From contig VZSE01002883.1 in assembly GCA_013398275.1 (NCBI GenBank), positions 1,197,249 through 1,261,248 on the forward strand: a DNA stretch of 64,000 nucleotides. The letters run 5' to 3'. This DNA is from Promerops cafer. Taxonomy: Eukaryota; Chordata; Aves; Passeriformes; Nectariniidae. Below are positions 37,712-64,000 of this stretch, piece after piece. The position numbers and the translations under genes were made by a program. Each line of letters opens with the position of its first letter. Position 1 is the first letter of the stretch. The notes under the pieces are model-generated. The model made no database searches. It was not told the origin of the DNA and saw only the letters and a program-made list of their open reading frames with translations.

Positions 37712-38322
37712 NNNNNNNNNNNNNNNNNNNNNNNNNNNNNNNNNNNNNNNNNNNNNNNNNNNNNNNNNNNNNNNNNNNNNNNNNNNNNNNNNNNNNNNNN
37801 NNNNNNNNNNNNNNNNNNNNNNNNNNNNNNNNNNNNNNNNNNNNNNNNNNNNNNNNNNNNNNNNNNNNNNNNNNNNNNNNNNNNNNNNNNNNNNNNNNNN
37901 NNNNNNNNNNNNNNNNNNNNNNNNNNNNNNNNNNNNNNNNNNNNNNNNNNNNNNNNNNNNNNNNNNNNNNNNNNNNNNNNNNNNNNNNNNNNNNNNNNNN
38001 NNNNNNNNNNNNNNNNNNNNNNNNNNNNNNNNNNNNNNNNNNNNNNNNNNNNNNNNNNNNNNNNNNNNNNNNNNNNNNNNNNNNNNNNNNNNNNNNNNNN
38101 NNNNNNNNNNNNNNNNNNNNNNNNNNNNNNNNNNNNNNNNNNNNNNNNNNNNNNNNNNNNNNNNNNNNNNNNNNNNNNNNNNNNNNNNNNNNNNNNNNNN
38201 NNNNNNNNNNNNNNNNNNNNNNNNNNNNNNNNNNNNNNNNNNNNNNNNNNNNNNNNNNNNNNNNNNNNNNNNNNNNNNNNNNNNNNNNNNNNNNNNNNNN
38301 NNNNNNNNNNNNNNNNNNNNNN
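37712..38322. other. Assembly gap (611 N)
   Basis: Run of Ns within the CpG island. The first MSL2 coding exon (about 47 residues in human, with the start codon and the first RING Cys pair) is not visible anywhere in the flanks and presumably lies here. Open frames reported across this stretch are artefacts of the Ns. Confidence 0.95.
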
Positions 38323-38423
38323 GCGCGCAGGAGGGCGGGAGGGGCGCGCGCCGCCTCAGCGCCCGCCATGGGCCCGCGCGCTCCTCGCGTACGGGGCTTC
38401 ACACGGCGGCCCGGCCGCGGACT

Positions 38424-38460
38424 CGCACACCATCGCCTCACGCACCATCGCCTCACACAC
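38424..38460. repeat. Short tandem repeat in CpG island
   Basis: Two copies of CACCATCGCCTCA, separated by CG and followed by a partial CACACC, immediately beside the assembly gap. Confidence 0.7.
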
Positions 38461-39929
38461 CGCCCCGCGCATCCCCGCCCCGCCGTGTCTCGGCTTTGCC
38501 CCCTCACGGCGGCCGGGCGTGGACGCCGCGTCCCGCCCCTGTCATGGCGAGCGCCTCCGCTCGGGCTGAGGAAGCGGCCCCGCCTCTGCCCTCAGGCCAT
38601 GCTGGAACCTGCGGCCAGGCCTGTCAATACCTCGGGCCGTCGGCTGACACACCGGCCCCCTCCGCCGGCACCGAGCGAGTCCAGCGAGCTGTGGGGCCTG
38701 CCAGCCCTTGGGAAAGGTGGCGCGGGAGCTGCGGAGCGCACAAACCCCTCAGGACGTTGCCAACCTCCCACACACGGCTCTGTGGGCAGAAGTCTGTCAT
38801 AAGTGTTCCTGCTGGAGACCCCACGTATAGGACAGCAGTGGATGCACAGGCTGAGGGCAGGTATGACCAAGATATAGGCACAGGCGGGACTTTTATGAAG
38901 GGAACTTGTTTTATTTCCTATGTAAGCACCAAGGCCATTCCACAGACTTCCAGATCTGTGTTGCAACACTGCCAGCACCATTAGGCAGCCCTCTGCCTGC
39001 TTCTGTGTTTGGCCTTTTGGAGAACTGCCTCACAGAGCTTCTCCTTTTTTCCCATTTGGCCCTCTGTGTTCACTTAGAGTTGCCCATATGAAAATAATCA
39101 AGGAGTTCCACCTGTACCTTTTAGTTCCTTGTTCACTTCATGAATCCCCCCAACTTTCCAGGCCAACACAAAATGAGTGCACAGAAAGTACAGGAATTTG
39201 GGTCTTGACTCCAAATTCTCATTCAGCACTTGTGGTCCTCACCAAGCAGCTCATTCCCCACTTGGCACTGTTCCCATGTGGCCCAGGTACAGCCCATGTG
39301 GGTGCATCTCCATGTTACCATGCAGACCTACAATGCCCTTCTGCCTCCCAGCAAACACTCCGTGGCCATCTCTGGACTGTAACTCCTTGCACACATTGAA
39401 TCCCCAACCTGACTAAAAGGCACAGCATCTTCATTCTCACCCTCAGCCTGCTGTTACATTGCTTGTAAAATGCCCAAATCCTTCTTCAGCTTACTGCCAG
39501 GAACACCTTCTGTGCTGAACCAAGCCAACAGACTGAAATAACATCCAAGAAAATTCCCACCATGTTCTCATACACACCTCCCTGTATCACGTCCTCTGCC
39601 AAACTCTGAACACACTGTGTCCTGAACACTCTCAACCCCTCCCAGCTCCCTCTCAGGCTGCTCTGGCTTTTAGGCAAGGAACTTACTTGACACTCAACAC
39701 CCAGAGTTTTACCAGTTTTGTCTAAGTTCTGGGATACACTCCTTTGAGGCATCATCCACAGGCTAGGATTCAGCAGTTGACAGCAGTAGGGTTCCAGGGC
39801 CAAAACTCAATATCCCCATCCACAGCATTAACCTGCACTATTCTGGCACTCACTAAAAGAGTAGCTCCGCATTCCACCTAAGAACAATTGCAGTCCTGGC
39901 AAGACAGATATAATATAAACTCTCTAGAA

Positions 39930-42880
39930 CTACAAAGAATTATTACTCTTGAAAATTATGGTAGTAATAGAACATGAAGCTGCAAGAGTAGCAAGACTGA
40001 CTAGGTCATACTTTTTAGACCAGAGGAAGGCCATAAGGCTTTTCTTTCCCCCATTATTGCCGGCTAATCTGCTGAATTTCACTTGTTTTTCTATCCAGAC
40101 CCTTGAGTTCATTTCTAATAGTGCAGTCCAAGCAGCAGATAGAATTTTTCTTGCCTCTTTTGATAATATCTTCCAGTCTGTCAGCATCACTATCCTGCAG
40201 GAGGAGTCCTGCTGTCTCAAGAGGGTTAAGGCCTCAGCTGTTTGTGACCACTAGGACAAATGGGGTGGTGACAGTAATTGTGAGGGGTTGAGTGCCCCTC
40301 CCAGCTCTGCAGCCTCCCTGCCCCAGGGGTTGGCTCAGCCCTGATGTGCTGCACCTGTGTGACCCCCATCAGGCTGCTGAGAAACAGCCAGGTGGGGAGA
40401 AGTTCCACTTGAGCCTTCTCTGCTGTGCCTTAGGAGCTTCTTTCAAGCATGAGAGCTGGCCTTTTCCTGATCCCTGACCCTGTGTCTGCCTGCTTTGTCC
40501 TAGGACCTGCTCCTTGCTGCAGATGGCTTCTGGTCAGGGGCTCACCCTTCTTGCTGCTGCTGGCCCTGCTCTGCTCTCCTCACTCAGGTACCATGGGACT
40601 CTTTCTTGTAGTTGATACCACTGCTCTGCCTGCCTTGCTCTTACCTCCCTGGCTCACCTTTCCCCCTGCAGCAGCCACCTTTGCTACTCCCTCATGCTAA
40701 CAGCCCTGTGGGACCAGTCTCCCTCCCTGGCCAGTGTGGTAGGTGCTTAACTTTGAACAAGCACTGAAACACTCAATAAACCATTGAGTAAAGCCCCTTG
40801 TAGTTTCACTGGAAAATAGGAGTGGAATAGGAATGTTATTTCATTTTCCAGTTCCTATCAATGCTCTGCTGGTGGCTGTGTGTGGGAAAAACTAGACTCC
40901 TTGTTCAGATTAGGTTAGAATACTGTCGGTTAACTCTGCCAAACACAGATACCTGAGTTAATGGCCCAGGTCCTTGGGTGCTGGTTTTTGATTCTTCCCT
41001 ACAGCACTTGAACAGAATAAACATTTAGATCTCAGTGAATAGTCCTTTGTAAATGTATAATAAAGAACATGAGGTGTTCAAGTAGCTCCCTGTGTTAAGT
41101 TCCTTCTTCTGTGGAAGTGGTGCATCCTAGTGTCTGATTCCTACAGCACTGCATCTTTAAGGGAAAGGTATCAACTGAGTAGCAAAAATTACAGGTCAGC
41201 GCATACACTGCCTCTGAAAGCTTGGATGTGAATAAAATGGTGGGGTTTTGTTGTTGTTTTGTTAGGGAGTTTGTTTTTTTTCCTCAGTGAGCTGCCAATG
41301 GCAAGCTTGTTTCTAATTGCTTGCTTGTTTGACTCCATGTAGGCTTCCTTCTGTGTCACTGCATTTTGAGTATCATGAAGAGAGGCAGGGTAAGACCAGA
41401 GGGATTGTAACAGTTCCAGCAACACAGTGTTTTCTGGGCTGATGCTATTAATGAATTAACAAAACAAATCAAACACCAACAAATATGTAATCACAGTAAC
41501 TGCAGAAGAAAGGAACAAGAAGCACCCCCCCACAGCTTGTAAGAAAGACATAGACTGACTTTTGCCAGAAAGCGGTCAAATGAGCTTGGGATGGCTATAA
41601 CTCTAAAGAGCCTGTGGTCCTTTGTTAAGTGATCCATGGCTACCTGCTAACCATTGTTACCATCCCGAGACACAGCTGCAGAGACTGCTCCTGCAGTATA
41701 AGCTGCACCAGTTCACTTGCTTGTGCCTTTTTAATTCGCCTTGAATTTGTCTCATAGGATTGTCCTTTTAGTTTTGTAACTGCCAAATATTCCAGGGGGC
41801 GTCCAACCATGACATGCCTTTGGAATGCTGGTAAAGCAGAGCACACTGGTACTCCCAGTCCATTGGTTTTGCCTCCCTTTTATATTAATGAACAAACCAT
41901 AGACTTCACCACTATAACAAATTTTCTCCTCTGTGTTCAAAAGTATTCTTTTATGTTATTGCAGAGTGGCCATGCTTTTTAGAAGCATATTCCAGTTGTT
42001 TACTAATCTCCTATCAACATCCCTCTCTGAGGATTGCTGGTTTTGTTTTGAGAGGTTCACACCCAGAACACCAGGGACACTCTTTTTTATTGATTGCTGG
42101 AGTGGTTGCAATGGCCCTTTAATTCAAGTTCACCTCCACATATGATGAAGCCAATTCCTGCTTTTTTATTTGGCTCTGTTTTTTGCAATCAGCTTTTTTT
42201 GGAGGGAATGAAACAAAACAAAAAAGGCATCTCCATTATCTATCTTGAGACCTGGAATAGTGCAGTACAATTTGTGTCTTTCCTGGTAGGAGGAATTTCT
42301 TGTTCTAAGCCATAACATTTCTGTTTTTGGACATTGGAATACTCAATGCTGTACAGTTTTATAGCAGTGCCTGTTAGACCCACCAGTTCTTTGTAACTGT
42401 GTGTGGGATTTTGTTTGGTTGGTTTTGTTTGGTTGGTGTTCTTTGGTGTTTTTTAACTATCTACCACTTTCAGAAACACCCAGCAAATAAACAGGAGTCT
42501 AATTGTGGTTTGGATTCGCAAGGGCCTGAGAAGGAATATTCCCCAACAATTTTAAGGTCCTTGAGATGTCAGTACAAACCCCACCCAGTACGTCACTATT
42601 GTTAAGGGGCTTGCTTATTGTTCTCCACAAGCCAGTCACCACAATTTGTTTACTTCATTTGGGTGATATATTTGAAGGGAATTTTCATTGAATGAATTTG
42701 TAGGGCATCTCCTCCAGCATTTATTGTTAAGCACAGCTTTCTCTTTCAGTTCTCCCAGCCCTTCCCCAATTTGAACCAGGCTAGTGGGTGTAGCTGCAAT
42801 AGCTTTTCTCCAGCTGTGTGAGCATGTCTGGCCTAATAATTGTTCTATTTGAATCGGCATCAAGTACGTGCATTTTGCAT
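39930..42880 (-). other. Unidentified antisense coding-like remnants
   Basis: Several short minus-strand frames of coding-like composition occur in series: 42636-42863, 41752-41940 and 41640-41846 (overlapping in different frames, as if frameshifted), and 39930-40220. They might be pieces of one decayed element such as an endogenous retrovirus, but I recognise no diagnostic motif and could be reading noise. Confidence 0.2.
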
Positions 42881-45800
42881 ATCATATTACATCTTTGGTA
42901 ATCAAATTCCTCCTGTTGTTATTAAATTGTATAAGCAGAAGTCAAGAGGTACATCTGTGCAGCTCTGAAGTTGAGATCAAATCAGGTGAGATCAAATCCC
43001 TCTTTTTCATTTTTTTTTGCCTTATAGTTGTACTTACATGAACCACCTGAGTGAACTTTATATTGCAGCTAATGAAAAAAATCTGTTTAGCTTACCTCTC
43101 AAAAGCGTTGCAACACAGATTCCCAATATGTGTGTCAGAAGCATAGAAGAAGGAGGGCATTGATAGAGCTCACAGCAGTCCACCTCCTCACTGAAGTTGT
43201 TAATGTTTTTCTGATGTTGCTAAACAAAGAAATTAAAGTTCTCTGGATATGGAGCTGTAAATCCAGACAGCTGTTGCTTGTTTAGGCTGGGGGTTCTTCC
43301 TGGTTTCTATGTGCTAGGAGGATCCTGTGCCCTCCGTCAGTCCAGGTGAAGTACCACTCTACTCGTGCTGTAGCTCTTACACGTGTTTGCCAGCTCAGGT
43401 TTGGGAGGGCATGTCAGCCAGTTCTGCATTTGCATAAATGAATTGGCATAATTGAGCTGGCTATTGACTTTTGCTTTCAGGAGCACCGTGCTCTTCCCTA
43501 CTGCCTACTGAGCTGTGAGGTTGAGAAGTACTACAGAAACTCACACGGGGAGCCCCTCTTTCAAAAAATAAATTTTTAGCTTAGTGGTTTGTTTTACTAT
43601 TATTACTTAAGAAGAGATATTCTGACCCTTCTCTTTTGGGGCTTACCTGTAAGTGGGACAGAAGAGCTGCTGGAAAACACTGGTTTTACTTGTTTCTTTA
43701 ACTGCCTTGTTCCCAATCCAGGCAAATAAGTATTACTGTGACTTTCTAAAGGTCACTTCTTAGATCCATATGTCCTCTGTGCAGCTCTTTTTTGACTAGA
43801 GCATTTCTGGTGTCTTGTAGTGAGAAGTCTTGTGTTTGATGACAGATAGATGGTTAATCCCCTTGGTGCGTTTCCTTATTCTGAAGCTGTAAGACTATAA
43901 CTACATCTTTCAATAGGTCCTTTGTAGTGACCCCCTGACACTTTATCTTCACTCAGAGGCATTCTGACAGGCTTTTGTGATAAACCAGAACAGACTGATT
44001 ATTTCACTGTATCAAACAAATATGAAGTTCTCGTTTTAACAGTGTAATACAAGTTGACAATGATACTTGATTAAAATATGGAATTCATAGAATATCTTAC
44101 TGAGACAATCTCATGTTGTATAGCATGTCTGATGTAATCACAGCAGTTGCTTCTGGCCTTAATATCTATAAATCCAGTTTTGGAGATCTGCTCATTTTGT
44201 GAGTGCCCAGCTCATCTCTGATGTGGCTTGTGAGTCTGGTCAAAATCTGTGCTTCCAGGAGTGTGGGAGTTTTGTCAGAACAGGACTCTCACTTTGGAAC
44301 AGCCCAGAGCAAGTAGAGATGATCTGGGATTAGCACTAAATAATTGAGTTGATTCTGAGCCAAACTGCTAATGCAGAAATACTGGTTCAACTCTGCATGT
44401 ACTCCAGTTTAATTTGGGTTTAGGGAGAATCCTACTGTACATACAAGAAGAATGTGCCTCTTACACACCTGAGTTATCCCTCTGACTTAAATAGATCAGC
44501 TGACTTTGATGACCTTGGGTGGTTCCCTACAGGAATACAAATTGATGATGGAACTGGGTTTTATTCCCTACTTCTGTTTACCAAAACCATGCACAAATTA
44601 CTATTTGACTGATTATGGAAAAATTGAATATCAGGAGACTGTTTTCTCATGGTTTAAAGTCCTTTTGTAACTGGATTTGGCCTCAAAATACTTGCTCCTC
44701 TTTCACTGATTTGTATTGTGAGGACTTCTTGAGAAACTGCCTGGAGAATTTTCAGTTTCTGATGCATCCTTGTGACAATCTCTAGCTTGACAATTCTAAC
44801 GATATTGGACTGTACAAAGGACTGTCAGAGCCGAGTCTAGTATCCCGCTTCCAAAAGCAGGCAGTGACAAATATGTAGGGAACAGTAATAATATTGTAAG
44901 CATCTAGTGAGATTTTCCTAGCATAGTCTTTCTTAGCATTTGTGTCTTGAGGATCTACAGAGAGACCAGCAGCTCCTTTCATTTAATATTCTTAGGTGGA
45001 TTCCTTCTCCATTACTGCGTCCAGGACCTTTTGACTCTTTGGCCGCTATTGAAAATAGAGCTGATGTTTTTGCAGGGGTATTGTGAACTTGTTCCTTTTG
45101 TGAACAGATGTGTATTCTTGGGGTTTGGTTTTCCCCAGTGCATCTTAACATCTACTTGAATTACATTTCTCTCTGAGCTCTGTGAGGTGAATTCCTTTTA
45201 ATCTAATGACAACTTAGTTTCAAGAGCTCTTAATCAGGGACATTCTCAAAGGCCTCTGGAAATCTGAGTTTTTATATGAACAGGATCTCTGTTTTATGTG
45301 TTTGACTTCACTAAATAAAGCCACTAGATATGCACGGCAGGAATCTCTGTACAAAATCTCTGCCAACTGCTCCCCAGTATGTCCTGTTTATGTGTTTGCT
45401 AATACTGGGTTTTGTGGGTTGGGTTGGTGGACTTTTTGGCATTTTGCTTCATAATTCATGTTGGATTTACATGTTTAAAGTTTTCTTAGGTCCCTTAATG
45501 CCTGCCTTGAAAACTGATATTGCAATAGCCACCTGCCATAGGAGTTTTTAGAAAGAGACTTCATATTTAAGTAAGTTATCTCTGAAGGACCTTATAACAC
45601 TCAGGTGAACACAGTTTGGTCCTGAAGGATTTGTTCTATAACTTAATCTTCTACTCTTTGGGGTGAAACAGGACCTTCAGTGTACCCAGTAAACATTCAA
45701 GTAAAAACCCAAGAAAATACAGGCTTTTTAGCTCAAAAGTCTTCTTAAGTTCCTTTGCACTGAATTCAGATAAAACAAACCAAAAATAATAATTATTTTT

Positions 45801-46639
45801 TTCTGTTGGATAGTCTGAACAATCCCTTTAATCTTGGCTTGTCTTATTGCCAGAATCTCTGGCATGCTTCCATCTTCTCAAGTGTCTGAAAAAGAATTTA
45901 CTAGTTTTCTTACTTCCAGCAAGTCGCTCCTAAAAGTATTTTTTGGCCTCTTCACCTTGTTTTTTAACATGTAACCTGCAATTCTTGACAATTCTGTCTC
46001 TTCCTCTACTCTTCTACTGAGCAGAACTTCAACTATCCAAAGAACGCCCTTTTGCCTCTGCTGGCTCCCCTTGCCATACCAGCCTTGTCTTCCAGGATGG
46101 GGGCTTTTTGAAACCCCTTTGTTCCCAGAATGCAGATTCCCAACCTATTTTGCATATGACCCATGTTCTGAATAGTGGTTATTTTAATTTCTGAAGCTGC
46201 AGATTTGTTCTTTTGAGTGTATTTTTAGTGAAGAAGCTATTGCAGGCAGCCTGAGTGATGCTGAACCCACCTGAGGGGCATAGTGGAGACTTTTGCTTCA
46301 AATATCTGTGGTCTGATTTCTGCCTGGGCTACTTTGTGACCAGGAGAAACTTCCAGAGCAGGGAGGGTGAAATGCCTGTTTGGCTGCCGAGGAGCAGCTA
46401 TCTCACAGATAGGTCAGGAATGCAGCTGGCATCCTGCAGCTACTCTGGCTGGGGCCTGAAACAGCCTCCTGCTCAGCAGTGTATGGGCTGAGGTACTTGG
46501 TGCCTTTCTTGTCCTGGTCTTCACTGTCAAGATCTCCCCAGGCCGTTGTGCTTGCAAGCAGGGCTCAAGGAGAGGGCTCCTGTAGTGGGGGTGATTGAGT
46601 CAGCAGCTACTGGGAAAGTTTGACACATTCTGGGGGACC

Positions 46640-47485
46640 AGACACGATGACCCAAGTGGGTGGAGAGAGTTGGCAGGTGTTGCAGTGATGCCACAGTTAT
46701 CTTTGAAAGGTCATGGAGATCAGGGAGATCCCTGATGGCTGGAGAAAAGCTGGGGTTGCTCCCCTCTACAAAAAGCTTGGGACTGTTAGATGATCCCCCT
46801 CAATTTGGTCTGGGAGAAAAGCCATAGCACAAGTGTTCTTGGCTGCCTTTTGTGGTCACATGGAGAAGGTGATTGGGAATAGCTGGCATAGATTAACCAG
46901 GAATAAATCATGTGACCATTCTCAGTGCCTTCTGGTGACAAAGTGAGAGGTTCTGTGGATGAAGGAAGAGCAGTGTGTGTCAGGTGTCTTACCCTGGGTG
47001 AGGTTTCTGACAGGATCTCTTGCTATACAGCTGTGTCCATCACATCACATGGTGAGGAGGGGCAGCATGATGGTGAAGAGCTGGAGCACTTGCCCCAGGA
47101 GGAGAGGCTGGGGGACTGGGCTTCATCTTTGTTAGCCTGGAGTGGACACTGGGGACATCCCTAGCAGCTGCTTTCTGTTACTGGAGAGCCTGTGGCTGTC
47201 ACCTCACTGACCCCTCCTGGCTGAAGGGCACTGTCAGAGGACAGGAGGCAGCTGTCCTAAACTGAAACAGGGCAGGTTGCTACTGAGTGGAATGGGTTGG
47301 GGGGGAATCAGTTTCCCATGGAGCCAGTCAGGCACTGGAGCCTGGACTGGGAAAGGTGTGCCAGCCTCTGTCCTTGAAGACTTTTATGATCCAACTGACA
47401 AAAGCCCTAAGAAAACTGGTATGAATTCAGTGCTGAGTCTATTCTGAGTAGGAGGCTGGACTGGAGCCTGAGAGCCCTTTCAAAA
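46640..47485 (+). mobile_element. CR1 LINE fragment: end of reverse-transcriptase ORF plus 3' UTR (decayed)
   Basis: Landmarks appear in CR1 order. GATGGCTGGAGAAAAGCTGG begins the conserved stretch. A TTCTGGTGACAAAGTGAGAG block with GTGGATGAAGGAAGAGC follows. Then come GGTGAAGAGCTGGAGCACTT, GGAGAGGCTGGGGGACTGGG, TTAGCCTGGAG, and a tail-like CTGAGTAGGAGGCTGGACTGG. Large internal deletions and stops show it is inactive. Its end is only ~0.8 kb from the PCCB start codon. Confidence 0.7.
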
Positions 47486-48303
47486 TGAATTATCATACGA
47501 TACCTTGTACATGCTCTGTAATCCAAGAATTTCCATTCTTGGAGATTCCTCAGACTTGTGGTATCTACAGGGCCATGCTCGTGCATTTCATGTGTGGTAT
47601 GTGGACACTTACGGCAATATTCACCTCGCCCTACTTGAAACTGGCCGGTGGCTTGTTGGTGGTCGGTGTCGGAGGTGGCCTACAGGGGTAACAAATGATC
47701 TGCTGCACAGATGGCTGCGCCTGCACACTGGAGAAGTGCCTGGGAGGCGATGACATCAGATCTCTGGATTGCGGATACACTGCAGCTCGGGCACTCGGGG
47801 TGTGCGCTGCGTATTCCTTGCACATCCTGACCCACTCCCTTCTTAAGGGGTCTCGATTGGCCTCATCCGTCCGAAAGCTTGCCGTGACAAGAGCCACAGT
47901 GCCTCTTCATAGGAGGCGGCAGGGAACTGGTGCCGGTGTGTCACAAGGACTGTTTTCCTAACAAATACTTTATGGCATTTGGAACAAAGAGAGGACAGCT
48001 AATCTTGCGAGCTGACACCTCTGCTTGCCTTCCCCACTTCTGAAGCGCCGCAAACCTCTCCGCCGCGCAGGAAAGGGGGAAAAGCTGATGCATTTTCCTG
48101 CTGGTCTCTGCGCACAGACAACAGCGATGAACAACCCGGCCGCGGAGGGCTGGGCTCAGGCAGCGGCCTGCGCCGGGCCCGGTGCTGGCAGCGGCCCTGG
48201 CCGAGTCTCCCGCAGCCGTGTGCCCCACACCGCCCTGCCATAGTCGGGACCTCCCGGGCGGTGTAGCGGGGCCGGGGCGGGCGCGCAGGCGCAGCGCCGG
48301 GAC

Positions 48304-63601
<15,298 letters not shown>

Positions 63602-64000
63602 GTAAGTCTGACAGTGTTCAGATTAAAGATGTGTCTAGTACATTCTGGGTCTAAATAATTGACAGAAACCAGTAGAATGGCACTGAACATATAGATACTG
63701 TTACTTACTTATTTCAGTCTTTATAAGTGACTATTTATACCTGTGTAGTAGCTATGAATGGGAAACAAAAACTGCAGGGGAAAAAATATTTTAGCAGAAT
63801 CCCAAGATCTGTTTTCAGGATACATCTTATGCTGTATACACAACTATACAGATGAAGGGTGCTGCAATTCAATTCTTCCTGGGGTCAGAACCCCCCTTGA
63901 GTTCTGTTGCTTGGCCCCTCCCTGCACCTTGTTGTTTCTGTCTTGGGTTCTGGCACTTCTATATGAAAGTAATAAAGTACCCAGAATGCAGAGATTTACC
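63602..64000 (+). other. PCCB intron 9 (start)
   Basis: Begins GTAAGT after exon 9. AT-rich, no repeat or exon recognised before the window ends. Confidence 0.8.

Larger units (their letters stand above)
37430..38620 (-). promoter_or_regulatory. MSL2: CpG-island promoter, probably MSL2, interrupted by assembly gap
   Basis: Both sides of the gap are extremely GC- and CpG-rich (37450-37711 and 38323-38600), in contrast with the AT-rich intron. GC boxes (CCCCGCCCC near 38473) are visible. The position ~12 kb upstream of the MSL2 coding exon on the minus strand fits its transcription start region. No TATA box seen. The start site cannot be placed. Confidence 0.7.
38700..48000. other. Intergenic region between divergent MSL2 and PCCB
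   Basis: About 9.3 kb. Supported content is the CR1 fragment at 46640-47485. A possible degenerate retroelement or other remnant lies antisense between 39930 and 42880. Isolated AATAAA motifs (for example near 40773, 41060 and 43567) are not attached to any gene I can recognise. The signal-peptide-like frame at 40449-40700 has no splice or homology support. Confidence 0.65.

Noticed and set aside
37398..38802. Long frames on both strands across the N run
   Set aside because: They exist only because Ns contain no stop codons.
40449..40700. Plus-strand frame with a Leu-rich, signal-peptide-like start
   Set aside because: Low-complexity CTG/TGC-rich sequence with no neighbouring exons, promoter or homology. 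The nearby AATAAA alone is not enough.

Overview
This window is vertebrate nuclear DNA and almost certainly avian. It has intron-rich genes with GT-AG splice sites, CpG-island promoters, several CR1 LINE fragments, a tRNA-Ile-derived SINE with a CR1-type tail, and two copies of a ~450 bp LTR of a type I associate with songbirds. A passerine is the most likely source, but that rests on recognising repeats by eye, not on a search.

Three protein-coding genes are present in the order PPP2R3A > (+), MSL2 < (-), PCCB > (+). From memory this matches human 3q22.3 (PPP2R3A-MSL2-PCCB-STAG1), which supports all three identifications. PPP2R3A is cut by the left edge: only its last eight coding exons (4173-15746, 291 codons plus stop) and its 3' UTR are here. 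MSL2 shows its large terminal coding exon (24206-25803) and a ~12 kb intron. Its first coding exon is not visible and probably lies inside a 611 bp run of Ns (37712-38322) within a CpG island. PCCB begins in a second CpG island at 48304, and nine in-frame coding exons (314 codons) are visible before the right edge.

Layout: 1-4172 PPP2R3A intron; 4173-16040 PPP2R3A 3' half; 16041-21660 intergenic between convergent genes; 21660-24205 probable MSL2 3' UTR; 24206-25803 MSL2 coding exon; 25804-37711 MSL2 intron with a tRNA-derived SINE; 37430-38620 MSL2 CpG-island promoter with the gap; 38700-48000 intergenic between divergent genes, holding a CR1 reverse-transcriptase-end fragment and possible degenerate element remnants; 48000-64000 PCCB promoter, exons 1-9 and introns, with same-orientation LTRs on either side of exon 8.

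The genes do not form a pathway. PPP2R3A encodes a calcium-binding B'' regulatory subunit of protein phosphatase 2A. MSL2 encodes the RING/CXC subunit of the MSL histone-acetylation complex. PCCB encodes the carboxyltransferase subunit of mitochondrial propionyl-CoA carboxylase. I found no convincing previously undescribed system. The items most worth a second look are the LTR pair bracketing PCCB exon 8, the duplicated GC-rich block around one LTR, the tRNA-Ile/CR1 composite SINE, the missing MSL2 first exon, a GC/CpG-rich core inside the MSL2 coding exon, a diverged repeat pair around the PPP2R3A 3' end, and unidentified antisense remnants at 39.9-42.9 kb.
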